DNA of 64,000 nucleotides from contig CP036432.1 in NCBI GenBank assembly GCA_007753675.1, positions 7,008,233 through 7,072,232 of the forward strand, given 5' to 3'. The position numbers and the translations under genes were made by a program. The notes under the pieces are model-generated. The model was not told the DNA's origin. It saw nothing but the letters and a program-made list of their open reading frames with translations, and did not search any database. The stretch's first letter is position 1; every line of letters begins with the position of its first letter. Positions 27,428-36,124 of the stretch are shown here, piece by piece. The DNA comes from Stieleria magnilauensis. GTDB lineage: Bacteria; Planctomycetota; Planctomycetia; Pirellulales; Pirellulaceae.

Positions 27428-29383
27428 ATGCCGAGCGTCGACCAGGAGAGGAAATTCATCGAGACCTGTCTTGAGCTCCAGTTGCTCCAGGAGACCGATG
27501 CGAAATCATTGAGTGAGAACCTGGGCGAATCGGGACGAGACATTTCGCAGACGGCGCTGCAACGTGGCCTGTTGACACCTGCGGATGTCGACATTGTGCA
27601 CACGTTGCAACACCCGATGGACGTCGCGCCGGGGTACCAGGTTTTGAATCTGGTCGGTCGGGGTGCAATGGGGGCGGTGTACCGCGCGTTGCAGACCGAC
27701 CTGGAACGGATTGTGGCGCTCAAGATCATCTTGATCAGCAATGTGGCGCAGCCGAACGCCGCAGCCCGTTTCGAACGCGAAGCCAAGGCGCTCGCCCGAC
27801 TCCAACACCCCAACATCGTCCAGGCTCTGAACTTCGGCAAGCACGATGGGCGTTACTACTTTGCGATGGAGTTTGTCCCTGGACGCACCTGCGAAGCACT
27901 GGTGCGTGAGAGCGGGCTGATGCCGCCGCAAGCCGCCTGGTCGATCGTACGCCAAGTCGCCTCTGGGCTGTATCACGCCGTCGGCCAGAACCTGATTCAC
28001 CGAGACATCAAACCGGCCAATCTGATCCTGCTGCCGCCACCGGAAGGCTCCGCGACGAAAACGGAGATTGTCAAGATCGCGGATTTCGGCCTGGCGATGT
28101 TTGCCGATCAATCCGCCGAACAACTAAAACTGACGACCGGCGACAAAGTGATGGGAAGCCCCGCCTACATGTCGCCCGAGCAATTCGGCGGGCGCGAAGT
28201 CGACTTTCGCAGCGACATGTACGCGCTGGGAGCGACCGCCTGGCACCTGTTGTTCGGCAAACCGCCGCATCAAGGCCGCAGCATCGCCGCACTGTATCAA
28301 CAAAAATCAGAGCGACTGATGCCCCACCCGGACGATCCTGCGGTCAAATTGCCGGAGGATCAAATGACGTTGCTGCTGGACTTGCTCGATCCTGATCCCG
28401 ATTCACGACCGTCAAGCTACGGACAACTGATCGATGCGATCGACGCCCTGGGTGTCAACGCGGCGCCGACGCCCACCACGATTCCGGCGGCTGAGCCGGC
28501 GGGGTTGTCCGCGGGCATCGTTTCCGAAGCATCACGCCGTGAATTCATCAGTCAACATCCGACCCTCGACCGTGCCCCGCCCGAGCCAGAAGCAGAATCG
28601 AACACCATCAGTCCGGTCAATGTTCCGGACGAGACCGTCACCCAAACCGTCGAACGCATAGAATCCAGTCCGCGTCGACGCTTGCCCCATGCGCGACCGC
28701 TGGCGGCCATCGCGATCCTGGTCCTGGCCGCGGTTGCCTTCGGATGGTTACCGTCTTTTCGGTATCGGCCGGGCGTCCGGATGCCGACACAAGTGATCGG
28801 CAACACCCCGTTGTTTGACGGCGTCACGCTCAGCGGATGGGATGTCGGCGGGTCGATGGTCGGGGCCTGGCAAACCGTCCAGGCGCCGGATGCGTCGACC
28901 TCGATCGCTTGCATCAGTCGCAAGGGCGCGTTGACCCGGCGGTACTCGACGACTGCCATCCCGCGTGTCAGTCTGTTCGTTTGGCTGCAGAAAGACAGTG
29001 GCGCCGTGGATATCGACTTTGCGTTCGACCCCGCAGATCCATCCGCCAAACGTGGATGCGTCAGATTGCAGGGCGATCAGACCCAACTGGGCAGCAAGAC
29101 GTCTGATTTCGGTGACGTCGATGTGTCCTTCCGTTCCGACGCGCTCCCTTCGGTCTTCGATCGCTTTCACGTGATCGACATTGAACGCCAATCAACAGAC
29201 TGGTTTGTCTTTCTGGAAGAAAAATTCCTCGGGTCGCTTCCGATCAAAGACATCGGCGACGGCGACGCCATCCGATTGGTCGTCCATGACAATCAGGCCG
29301 GCGACAATGCCGCGCCACAAGTCTTCTTTGCCGACGTCCAGCTCGATGAATTGGGGCCGAAAGAAGCTGGGGAGTTGAAATGA
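27428..29383 (+). CDS. Membrane Ser/Thr protein kinase with DUF1080-like outer domain
   Basis: The 651-residue protein has a short helical N-terminal segment, then a full Hanks-type kinase: Gly loop VGRGAMGAVYRA (about residue 75), the Lys in IVALKII, HRDIKPANLIL (about 191), DFGLAMF (about 218) and the activation segment GSPAYMSPEQFGG. A Pro/Glu-rich linker leads to one membrane helix (LAAIAILVLAAVAFGWL, about 425-445). The outer C-terminal 200 residues begin TPLFDGVTLSGWDVGG, the signature of DUF1080/LamG-like carbohydrate-binding domains. All catalytic residues are present. The architecture suggests sensing of an external ligand, which is an inference. Confidence 0.9.
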   Translation: MPSVDQERKFIETCLELQLLQETDAKSLSENLGESGRDISQTALQRGLLTPADVDIVHTLQHPMDVAPGYQVLNLVGRGAMGAVYRALQTDLERIVALKIILISNVAQPNAAARFEREAKALARLQHPNIVQALNFGKHDGRYYFAMEFVPGRTCEALVRESGLMPPQAAWSIVRQVASGLYHAVGQNLIHRDIKPANLILLPPPEGSATKTEIVKIADFGLAMFADQSAEQLKLTTGDKVMGSPAYMSPEQFGGREVDFRSDMYALGATAWHLLFGKPPHQGRSIAALYQQKSERLMPHPDDPAVKLPEDQMTLLLDLLDPDPDSRPSSYGQLIDAIDALGVNAAPTPTTIPAAEPAGLSAGIVSEASRREFISQHPTLDRAPPEPEAESNTISPVNVPDETVTQTVERIESSPRRRLPHARPLAAIAILVLAAVAFGWLPSFRYRPGVRMPTQVIGNTPLFDGVTLSGWDVGGSMVGAWQTVQAPDASTSIACISRKGALTRRYSTTAIPRVSLFVWLQKDSGAVDIDFAFDPADPSAKRGCVRLQGDQTQLGSKTSDFGDVDVSFRSDALPSVFDRFHVIDIERQSTDWFVFLEEKFLGSLPIKDIGDGDAIRLVVHDNQAGDNAAPQVFFADVQLDELGPKEAGELK

Positions 29384-29413
29384 TGATGGCAGAAGAATGG
29401 CAGGCCGGTTGTG

Positions 29414-29562
29414 AGACAAGAAAATGGGTGACAAGAAGATAGAGAGCGACGAGAACAGCACTCCTGTTTTCGTATCACTCGTCTCCCATCTTTCTGACCG
29501 CTATTCTCCCGCCCTCGCCCACCACTCCCCCATCCATGTTCTTGTCACCCATTTTCCTGTCT
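29414..29562. repeat. Inverted repeat between convergent genes
   Basis: Arms 29414-29437 and 29539-29562 are inverted copies with one mismatch in 24. They flank about 100 nt and fill the gap between the kinase stop and the stop of the cupredoxin-like gene; the right arm touches that stop codon. A role as bidirectional terminator is possible. Confidence 0.85.
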
Positions 29563-30367
29563 ACTTCTCCCCCGCCTTCCCATCCAATCTCCGATCGATC
29601 GTGAACGCCGACGCTGGAATCCCGATGACCCCCAAGTCGTTCACTCCGGCCTGCAGGACTCGTTCGAACTTGCTGCCTTCCCATGTTTCCGCCGTGGCAT
29701 CGACGACGACCTCCTTCACCCTTGCACTTTCATGAAAGGCTCGGAAGACGATCTTCTGTCCGACCGGCAACCCCGTGATTTTCAATCTTCCGTCGCCGTC
29801 ACTGATTCCGGCCAGGCGGTGATCTAAGACGAGAAGATAGGCGTTCATCCAAGGATGGATGTTGCAGCCAATGGGGACTGGGGCGGGTTCGGATTCGTCG
29901 AGCGTACGCTGCCAGGCCGCCCCGACCGGACGCGTGAACCCGAGCGGAGCGTTGTTGAAAAATTGAAGATTTGCATTGTGACCGACCGGATCATGGTCTT
30001 CGACGCGCAGGGTGTCTCCTTTTTGAGCGAGCAAAATATGGGGGTCGAATCGGCAGTGCTTGATTGCGAGCACCTTCGTTTCAGGTCTGCGTTCCCGCTC
30101 CGGCAGCACCGTGCCGCGCCGTCCGGTGTAGACATACACCACGACGTTCTTGATCCCGTGATGGTCGCCATGGACGATCAGCCGCGCATCGGGAATCGGC
30201 ACACTGCCGCAAAATTGCCGATCCAGATGGGGCGTGATGGGCTGCACCGTGGGCGGTCGCCCCAGGTAGCGAAACGTCGCTTTTAGTGTCGCAGTTTCCT
30301 CGGCGGTCGCGGCGGTCGCCTGCAGGAGTACGACAAGCAACGCAATGCGTTGAACGATTCGATTCAC
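29561..30367 (-). CDS. Cupredoxin-like secreted protein
   Basis: The 268-residue protein has a signal peptide (VQRIALLVVLLQATAATAEE) and a beta-sandwich domain with likely type 1 copper ligands: His in KHCRFDPHILLAQKGD and HDPVGHNANLQFF, then GCNIHPWMNAYLLV with the Cys-x2-His-x2-Met pattern. The C-terminal part (DGRLKITGLPVGQKIVFR) resembles a carboxypeptidase-regulatory-like fold. This suggests a periplasmic electron carrier or copper protein of the methylamine-utilisation-like type. Start GTG at 30367. It converges on the kinase gene across an inverted repeat. Confidence 0.7.
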   Translation of the reverse strand: MNRIVQRIALLVVLLQATAATAEETATLKATFRYLGRPPTVQPITPHLDRQFCGSVPIPDARLIVHGDHHGIKNVVVYVYTGRRGTVLPERERRPETKVLAIKHCRFDPHILLAQKGDTLRVEDHDPVGHNANLQFFNNAPLGFTRPVGAAWQRTLDESEPAPVPIGCNIHPWMNAYLLVLDHRLAGISDGDGRLKITGLPVGQKIVFRAFHESARVKEVVVDATAETWEGSKFERVLQAGVNDLGVIGIPASAFTIDRRLDGKAGEK

Positions 30368-30634
30368 TGATTCGTGCCTCCGGAGTTCTGCCGCCCTGTC
30401 GAGTCAATTCGACGCCGATCCCGCGACCCTGGCCAGCTGCTTGTCGATTTCAGCCCGCATGCGTTGGCAAGGGGTCACGCGGCGTCCCACGCGGATGCCT
30501 GACGATAACATGGTCGCTTGATTTGCAGACCACCGACTCAATCGGCAAACCGCCAGCGTGTATAGTAGGCAAATGCCTCGACGTGCTGTTGATGGAATTC
30601 CCCCGTGCTCGATCGTTTTTCACCGTACTTCGCC

Positions 30635-32263
30635 ATGATCATGCCCCTTCGATTTTCGCCCGTAGCCGTGTTGCTCGGTTGTCTGGTCGTCCTCACGACC
30701 GACGTTCCGCGCGTCTCGGCGGACGAGCGACCCAACATCCTGTTCATCTTTAGCGACGACCACGCGCCGCACGCGATCGGTGCCTATGACGGTTGGCTCA
30801 AGAGCGTCGACCCGACGCCCAATATCGACCAGCTCGCCAAACAGGGAATCGTGTTTCGAAACAGTTTCTGTACCAATTCGATTTGCGGCCCCAGCCGGGC
30901 GGTCATTCAGACGGGCAAGCACAGCCACAAAAACGGCTTCATGAACAACGGGAACTCGTTCGATTGGAACCAGCAAACGTTCCCCAAACTGTTGCAAAAG
31001 GCAGGTTACACGACAGCGATCTATGGCAAATCGCACCTCAAGGGCGAGCCCCAAGGCTACGACGACTGGAAAGTCCTGCCCGGCCAAGGGCTGTACTACA
31101 ACCCGGACATGATCATACCAGAAGGCCGCAAACGGATCGAAGGACATTGCACCGATGTCGTGACGGACCTGGCCGTCGAGTGGCTCAAGGAAGGCCGCAG
31201 CGACGACAAACCGTTCATGTTGATGGTCCAGCACAAGGCGCCGCACCGAAACTGGATGCCGGCGCTCCGGCACCTGGATCTGTATGCCGACATCGATCTG
31301 CCTGAACCCAACACACTGTTCGACAAGTGGCACGACAACGCTCCGCCGGCGCGACATCAAGAGCTGGAAATCGATCGCCACATGCATCTCAATTTTGATC
31401 TGTTCGTCGACTTGACCCCCGATTTCGACGGCAACGCATTGGTCGGCCGATACGACAAATCGGCCTGGCGCAACATGCAACGGATGACACCGGAGCAACT
31501 GAAAACCTGGTTTGCCGCCTACCGTCCTCGCGACAAGGCGTTTCACGAAGCCAACTTGTCGGCCGACGGACTGGTTCGCTGGAAGTACCAGCGTTACGCC
31601 AAGAATTATCTGCGATGCGTCAAAGGCGTCGACGAAAGTGTCGGCACGCTGATGGAAACGCTCGACGAACTGGGGCTATCGGACAACACCGTCGTGATCT
31701 ATTCCTCGGATCAAGGTTTTTACATCGGCGACCATGGCTGGTACGACAAACGCTGGATGTACGAAGAATCGCTGAAGATGCCGTTGATTGTGAAATGGCC
31801 CGGTGTGACCCAACCCGGTTCGACGGACGACCATCTGGTCCAGAACTTAGACTACGCCGAAACGTTTCTCGAAATGGCCGGTGCCCAAGTGCCCGATGAC
31901 ATGCAGGGCAAATCACTGGTTCCATTGCTCAAGGGTGAAAGCCCCGACGATTGGCGGCGCAGCATCTACTATCACTATTACGAATACCCCAGTGTGCACA
32001 TGGTGCCGCGGCAATACGGCGTCCGCAATCATCGCTACAAGCTGATTCGGTTTTATCAATTCGACGAATGGGAGTTCTATGATTTGGAGAACGATCCCGA
32101 TGAGTTGACCAACCAATACAACAACCCCGAGTACGCCAACCCCATTTCAGACATGAAACTGGAGCTGGAGCGTTTGAGAAAACACTATCAAGACGACAGT
32201 GACGTGTCGGTGCTGCCGAAAGAGCGGCAGATCGAATTAAGGACGCCGCAGGCGGCCGGTTAG
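30635..32263 (+). CDS. Secreted sulfatase
   Basis: The roughly 542-residue protein has a signal peptide (FSPVAVLLGCLVVLTT) and a type I sulfatase fold. RPNILFIFSDDHAPHAIGAY holds the metal-binding Asp pair. SICGPSRAVIQTGKH holds the C-x-P-S-R motif whose Cys becomes formylglycine, and IYGKSHLKG, VIYSSDQGFYIGDHGWYDK complete the active site. The C-terminal part (EFYDLENDPDELTNQYN) is typical. It hydrolyses sulfate esters, probably from marine polysaccharides. ATG 30635 is preferred because it fits the signal peptide; GTG 30605 is an alternative. A maturase is needed but not seen here. Confidence 0.92.
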   Translation: MIMPLRFSPVAVLLGCLVVLTTDVPRVSADERPNILFIFSDDHAPHAIGAYDGWLKSVDPTPNIDQLAKQGIVFRNSFCTNSICGPSRAVIQTGKHSHKNGFMNNGNSFDWNQQTFPKLLQKAGYTTAIYGKSHLKGEPQGYDDWKVLPGQGLYYNPDMIIPEGRKRIEGHCTDVVTDLAVEWLKEGRSDDKPFMLMVQHKAPHRNWMPALRHLDLYADIDLPEPNTLFDKWHDNAPPARHQELEIDRHMHLNFDLFVDLTPDFDGNALVGRYDKSAWRNMQRMTPEQLKTWFAAYRPRDKAFHEANLSADGLVRWKYQRYAKNYLRCVKGVDESVGTLMETLDELGLSDNTVVIYSSDQGFYIGDHGWYDKRWMYEESLKMPLIVKWPGVTQPGSTDDHLVQNLDYAETFLEMAGAQVPDDMQGKSLVPLLKGESPDDWRRSIYYHYYEYPSVHMVPRQYGVRNHRYKLIRFYQFDEWEFYDLENDPDELTNQYNNPEYANPISDMKLELERLRKHYQDDSDVSVLPKERQIELRTPQAAG

Positions 32264-32346
32264 CAACGCGGCTGCGAAACGCAACGGCGTCCAGCCCCAT
32301 CCGTGCACTGCGGTGCAGTACCGAACTGTTCATGACGGAGCGTTCC

Positions 32347-34257
32347 ATGAGTGATTTGCCAGATTCTTCCGCGCCGCAACTGCCCGAGCTGACACCCCGC
32401 GTGATCGTGCTGGGGCTGATCCTATCGGTCGTGATGGGCGCGGCAAACGTGTATGTCGGATTGAAGGCCGGGATGACCGTCTCGGCGTCGATCCCTGCGG
32501 CCGTGATGGCGATGCTGCTGTTCCGATTGCTGTTCAAAAAATCCAGCATCTTGGAAGCCAATCAGGTCCAGACCTGCGCTTCGGCAGGCGAGTCGCTGGC
32601 GGCGGGAATCATCTTCACGATGCCCGCAATGATCTTGATCGGGCACTGGCAATCGTTCGACTTCTGGACCGTCACGCTGGTCGCACTGACCGGCGGGCTG
32701 CTGGGCATTCTGTTCATGATTCCGATGCGCCGCGTGTTCGTGGCGGACAACGAGGATCTGCCGTTCCCCGAGGGCGTGGCGTGTGCGGCCGTGCTGGAAG
32801 CCGGCGAAGAAGGCGACCATCAACAAGACGCCGCGACCAGCTTGTTGATCGGTGGGGCACTCGGAGCCGTGTTTAAGATCGCCGCCGGATTCATGGGATT
32901 GGTCAACGATACGCTGCAGGTTGCCAGGACGACCGGCGAGCGGATCTTTTATTTCGGCGGTGACTTGTCCCCGATGTTGGTCGCCGTCGGTTTTATTGTG
33001 CGTCTCAATGTGGCGGTGTTGATCTTTATCGGCGGCTCGATCGGCTGGTTGATCGGCATCCCGCTGATGGGAGGCGCGTCCCAGTACGATGATCCGATCA
33101 GCGGCGCCTGGACCATCTGGAGTACTGAAATACGATACGTCGGTGTGGGAGCGATGGTCGTCGGCGGGATCGGATCACTGATCGCGGTGCGCCGCGGACT
33201 GCTGTCTGCCATCACGGAGCTGTGGCACGGACTGCGTGGCCGACGGGTCACCCAGGATCACGGCCAACGCGACATTCCGTCGGGACTGATTTTGGTGCTC
33301 GGTTTGGGTTGCACCGCGATGCTGGGCCTTGTGAATTTTCGTTTCACCGACGACATCGGCGTCTCGGTCTTGTCGACCGCCGTGATGCTCGCGATGGGCT
33401 TTTTCTTTACCGCAGTGGCCAGCTACATCGTCGGTCTGGTGGGTAATTCCAACAGCCCCGTCTCTGGGATGACGATCACCGCGGTTTTGGCGGCCGGCGG
33501 ACTGCTGTGGCTGTTCAACTATTCGGGCACCCAAGGCATGGTGGCGACGCTGGGCATCGCTGCGATCGTGTGCTGTGTCGCGTGCACCAGCGGCGACGTC
33601 TGCAACGACCTGAAAACGGGCTCATTGGTCGGGGCGGCACCGTTTCGACAACAAACCATGCAGATCGCCGGCGTGATTGTCGCCGCCTTCGTCATGGCTC
33701 CGGTGCTGACTCTGCTGCACAACAACACTCCGGGTGGGATTGGAGGCGCACAGTTGTCCGCGCCACAAGCCAGCTTGTTCGCGAGTTTGGCCAAAGGGTT
33801 TGCGGGCGAAGGCGAACTTCCCTGGCGACTGATCGGTCTGGGCGCCGGCATCGGCGTGCTGATTTTGGGCATCGACGAAGTACTCAAACGCAAGACAACG
33901 CATCGCGCCCACCTGATGCCGATCGCGGTCGGCATGTACTTGCCGTTCGGATTGGCGACACCGATTTTGATCGGCGGATTGGTCGCATGGTTCTTTACCA
34001 AGGCGACCAGGCATGAAGAACATGACCGCGTGCTGCACCGTGGGATCCTGTTTTCGTCGGGAGTGATCGCCGGTGAAGCGTTGACGGCCGTCGGCTTGGC
34101 GGGTTTGGCGGCATTGGGAATCACGGCGCTGGATCTGGGACTGTCGCCGCTCGCCAAGAACCTGATCTCGATCGCCGTTGCGGCAGGAATCATCGCGGCA
34201 TTCGCGGTCATGACCAAGTCCAAATCGTCGCAAGCGAGCGCCGCGTCGGATGACTGA
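32347..34257 (+). CDS. OPT-family oligopeptide transporter
   Basis: The 636-residue inner-membrane protein has about 14-16 hydrophobic segments. Family motifs are visible: VYVGLKAGMTVSASIPAAVM near the N-terminus, NQVQTCASAGESLAAGIIFT, then LPFPEGVACAAVLEAGEEG and the late STAVMLAMGFFFTAVASYI region. OPT proteins import oligopeptides or metal chelates by proton symport. ATG 32347 has GGAG 7 nt upstream; ATG 32332 is an in-frame alternative. It stands between a sulfatase and a DUF1080 gene; a functional link is not shown. Confidence 0.9.
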   Translation: MSDLPDSSAPQLPELTPRVIVLGLILSVVMGAANVYVGLKAGMTVSASIPAAVMAMLLFRLLFKKSSILEANQVQTCASAGESLAAGIIFTMPAMILIGHWQSFDFWTVTLVALTGGLLGILFMIPMRRVFVADNEDLPFPEGVACAAVLEAGEEGDHQQDAATSLLIGGALGAVFKIAAGFMGLVNDTLQVARTTGERIFYFGGDLSPMLVAVGFIVRLNVAVLIFIGGSIGWLIGIPLMGGASQYDDPISGAWTIWSTEIRYVGVGAMVVGGIGSLIAVRRGLLSAITELWHGLRGRRVTQDHGQRDIPSGLILVLGLGCTAMLGLVNFRFTDDIGVSVLSTAVMLAMGFFFTAVASYIVGLVGNSNSPVSGMTITAVLAAGGLLWLFNYSGTQGMVATLGIAAIVCCVACTSGDVCNDLKTGSLVGAAPFRQQTMQIAGVIVAAFVMAPVLTLLHNNTPGGIGGAQLSAPQASLFASLAKGFAGEGELPWRLIGLGAGIGVLILGIDEVLKRKTTHRAHLMPIAVGMYLPFGLATPILIGGLVAWFFTKATRHEEHDRVLHRGILFSSGVIAGEALTAVGLAGLAALGITALDLGLSPLAKNLISIAVAAGIIAAFAVMTKSKSSQASAASDD

Positions 34258-34261
34258 TTGC

Positions 34262-34300
34262 CGTCACGTGCCACTGGCTAACGCCACGTGCCGGGATGCG
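34262..34300. repeat. Dispersed short repeat
   Basis: The words CGTGCCACTGGCTAACGCCA and CACGTGCCGGGAT just after the OPT stop codon match 23325-23357 with few differences. The following AGCGAGCGGCGCG also recurs near 23296. No arms are clear here. Confidence 0.65.
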
Positions 34301-34444
34301 ATCTCAGCGGGAAGCGTCAGCGAGCGGCGCGTTGCGAGATGGACTATCATCTTGTGCTGCCGGACCGCCCCGAGCGTTGGTTCACGGGCGCATCCGTCTT
34401 GCCTTTCCTCCACGTTCTCCCTCCAACTGACGAGCCCATACTCA

Positions 34445-35068
34445 ATGCCACACCGATCGTTCAGTCGCCTTGCCGCGCTGCTCTTCGCCGTCTCCGTTTG
34501 CATGGCACCATTCGCACTTGCTCATGAGGGCATGCACGAAATCTTCGACGGAAAGTCGCTCGACGGCTGGGAAGTTCGCCCCGAAAAAGACACCGAAGCG
34601 CATTGGTCGGTTCAAGACGGAAAAATCGTCTGTGAAAACGTCAACAAAAAAGGTTCTGTCCTGTGGACGACCAAAGACTACAAAGACTACGAGATCGAAC
34701 TGGAGTATCAAACGTCGTCGGAGTACTACGACACGGGAGTGATGCTACGGGGTGACGGGCACCAAGTCCAACTCGGCATCTCCGGCAGCCTGAAAAAAGA
34801 CATGTCAGCCTGCGTCTACGCACCGAAAGACAAACGCGGCAGCTACCCCGGCGTTTCGGAAAAGGGGACGGAGACCTTAAAACTCGGTGAGTGGAATCAC
34901 TTGCGAGTGATCTTGACCGGCAAACGCATCCAGACCTTCCACAATGGCGAGCCGTGCGTCGATTACACCGGCATTGCGATCAATGACGAAGGTCCGATCG
35001 GGTTGCAATTGCACGGCGGCCATCACATGAAGATCCAGTTCAAAAACATCAAAGTGAAAGAACTGTAG
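34445..35068 (+). CDS. Secreted DUF1080 (3-keto-disaccharide hydrolase type) protein
   Basis: The 207-residue protein has a signal peptide (LAALLFAVSVCMAPFALAHE) and one DUF1080 domain: EIFDGKSLDGWEVRP at the start, WSVQDGKIVCEN, DYEIELEYQTSSEYYDTGVML and the closing IGLQLHGGHHMKIQFKNIKV. The domain has a LamG/concanavalin-like fold; some members hydrolyse 3-keto-glycosides, others may only bind sugar. ATG 34445 is chosen because the signal peptide starts there; the frame open upstream is not conserved. Its outer domain type is shared with the kinase at 27428-29383. Confidence 0.88.
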   Translation: MPHRSFSRLAALLFAVSVCMAPFALAHEGMHEIFDGKSLDGWEVRPEKDTEAHWSVQDGKIVCENVNKKGSVLWTTKDYKDYEIELEYQTSSEYYDTGVMLRGDGHQVQLGISGSLKKDMSACVYAPKDKRGSYPGVSEKGTETLKLGEWNHLRVILTGKRIQTFHNGEPCVDYTGIAINDEGPIGLQLHGGHHMKIQFKNIKVKEL

Positions 35069-35088
35069 ACACAGCGCCGTCGCGCCCA

Positions 35089-35724
35089 CTACCACCACCA
35101 GCGCTGCCTCGCCCCCTGGACTGCCTGGGTGCGGACTGCCTGGGTGCGGACTGCCTGGGTGCGGACCGCCTGGGTGCGGACCGCTGCGATCCCGTCGTCG
35201 GTCGCCGTCTGACCGGCGACCGTCCAGGCATCGATCGAAACACCGCCCGAAACGCTGACGATCCAGCCGCGTCGGCCCCGGATCGTCGACGCCACCGACG
35301 GGATCGACGTTGGCACTCGATAGCGTGGCCCCTGCAACCGGCAGGCGTCGCCGATCACGTTGAATTGACAATCGGCACGGACGGCCAACCCTTCGCGGGC
35401 CATCAACGCCCCGAACACGGCCAGGTCAAAACAGTTGCTCAACTCTGCAAAGATCGGCAGTGCGATGGATAGTTCGTCAAAGCGTTTCGTCATCGCGTCG
35501 GCCCACTGTTGTGCCAACTGATTTTCTTGGTCCAAGGTCTTGCGCGTCCCCTCGACGGTCAACAAACTGTCCTGGGTCAGCGTCCGAATTCGTCGTCCCC
35601 GAATTTGCCATCCGAGTCGATCGGTGGTGCAACGTAGCGGTTCGTAGTCGGACGCCATCCACCACCGCGGCGACGAAAGTTGATTTCGATCGTTGTGTTG
35701 TTGCAGCAACTGCATGTGACACAA
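35089..35724 (-). pseudogene. C-terminal remnant of a DUF1598-type protein
   Basis: The 211-residue frame reads like the last part of the planctomycete DUF1598 family as I remember it: NQLSSPRWWMASDYEPLRC, LAQQWADAMTKRFDELS, FAELSNCFDLAVFGALMARE and the closing GWIVSVSGGVSIDAW. Those proteins are several hundred residues longer. Upstream, the same frame stays open for about 22 codons (QRTFNAYLDRN...) before a TGA near 35792. A second frame holds MRLPHASPEDLQKTLR and also stops. The N-terminal part is thus missing or decayed. The C-terminus carries four AVRTQ repeats. Expression of the fragment cannot be excluded. Confidence 0.6.
35121..35180. repeat. 15-bp tandem repeat, 4 copies
   Basis: Four units of CTGCCTGGGTGCGGA, the last with a T-to-C change, encode AVRTQ repeats on the reverse strand at the end of the DUF1598 remnant. 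Confidence 0.92.
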
Positions 35725-36124
35725 GCACGACGAGACCCCCGATTCAGTTGCCGACCGGTTTCTATCAAGGTACGCGTTGAACGTGCGTTGTCAAATCAGA
35801 TCCTTACCGCAACGTCTTTTGCAGATCTTCGGGTGAAGCGTGGGGCAGACGCATCAAGTTAACAGGTGGAACCATCAATCAAGAAAGTCACCCTCCCTTC
35901 CAGGGAGGGTCGCGGAGGAGTTTACGCTCGGAGCGGGGAGGGCTCGCTGTGGGTCCGAAGCACTCAAACACCACGAATCGCCCCTCCCCGCGCTGCGCTC
36001 GCCCCTCCCGCACACGGGAGGGTTTCGCAAAGCGTTCTACACCCGACGTCGCTCGGCCAGCTAGAATCTCTGCTTGAAAGGCATCTTGTCTGGTGCCCGT
36101 TCACCTGCCAGCCGGAGTCCTACC
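35725..36124. repeat. Intergenic region with palindromic repeat
   Basis: Positions 35885-36035 hold inverted words: CCCTCCCTTCCAGGGAGGG is itself palindromic, and GGAGCGGGGAGGG near 35930 pairs with CCCCTCCCCGCGC near 35985; CCCTCCCGCACACGGGAGGG follows. Short ORFs here are fortuitous. The left 100 nt contain decayed DUF1598-like coding on the reverse strand. Confidence 0.65.
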
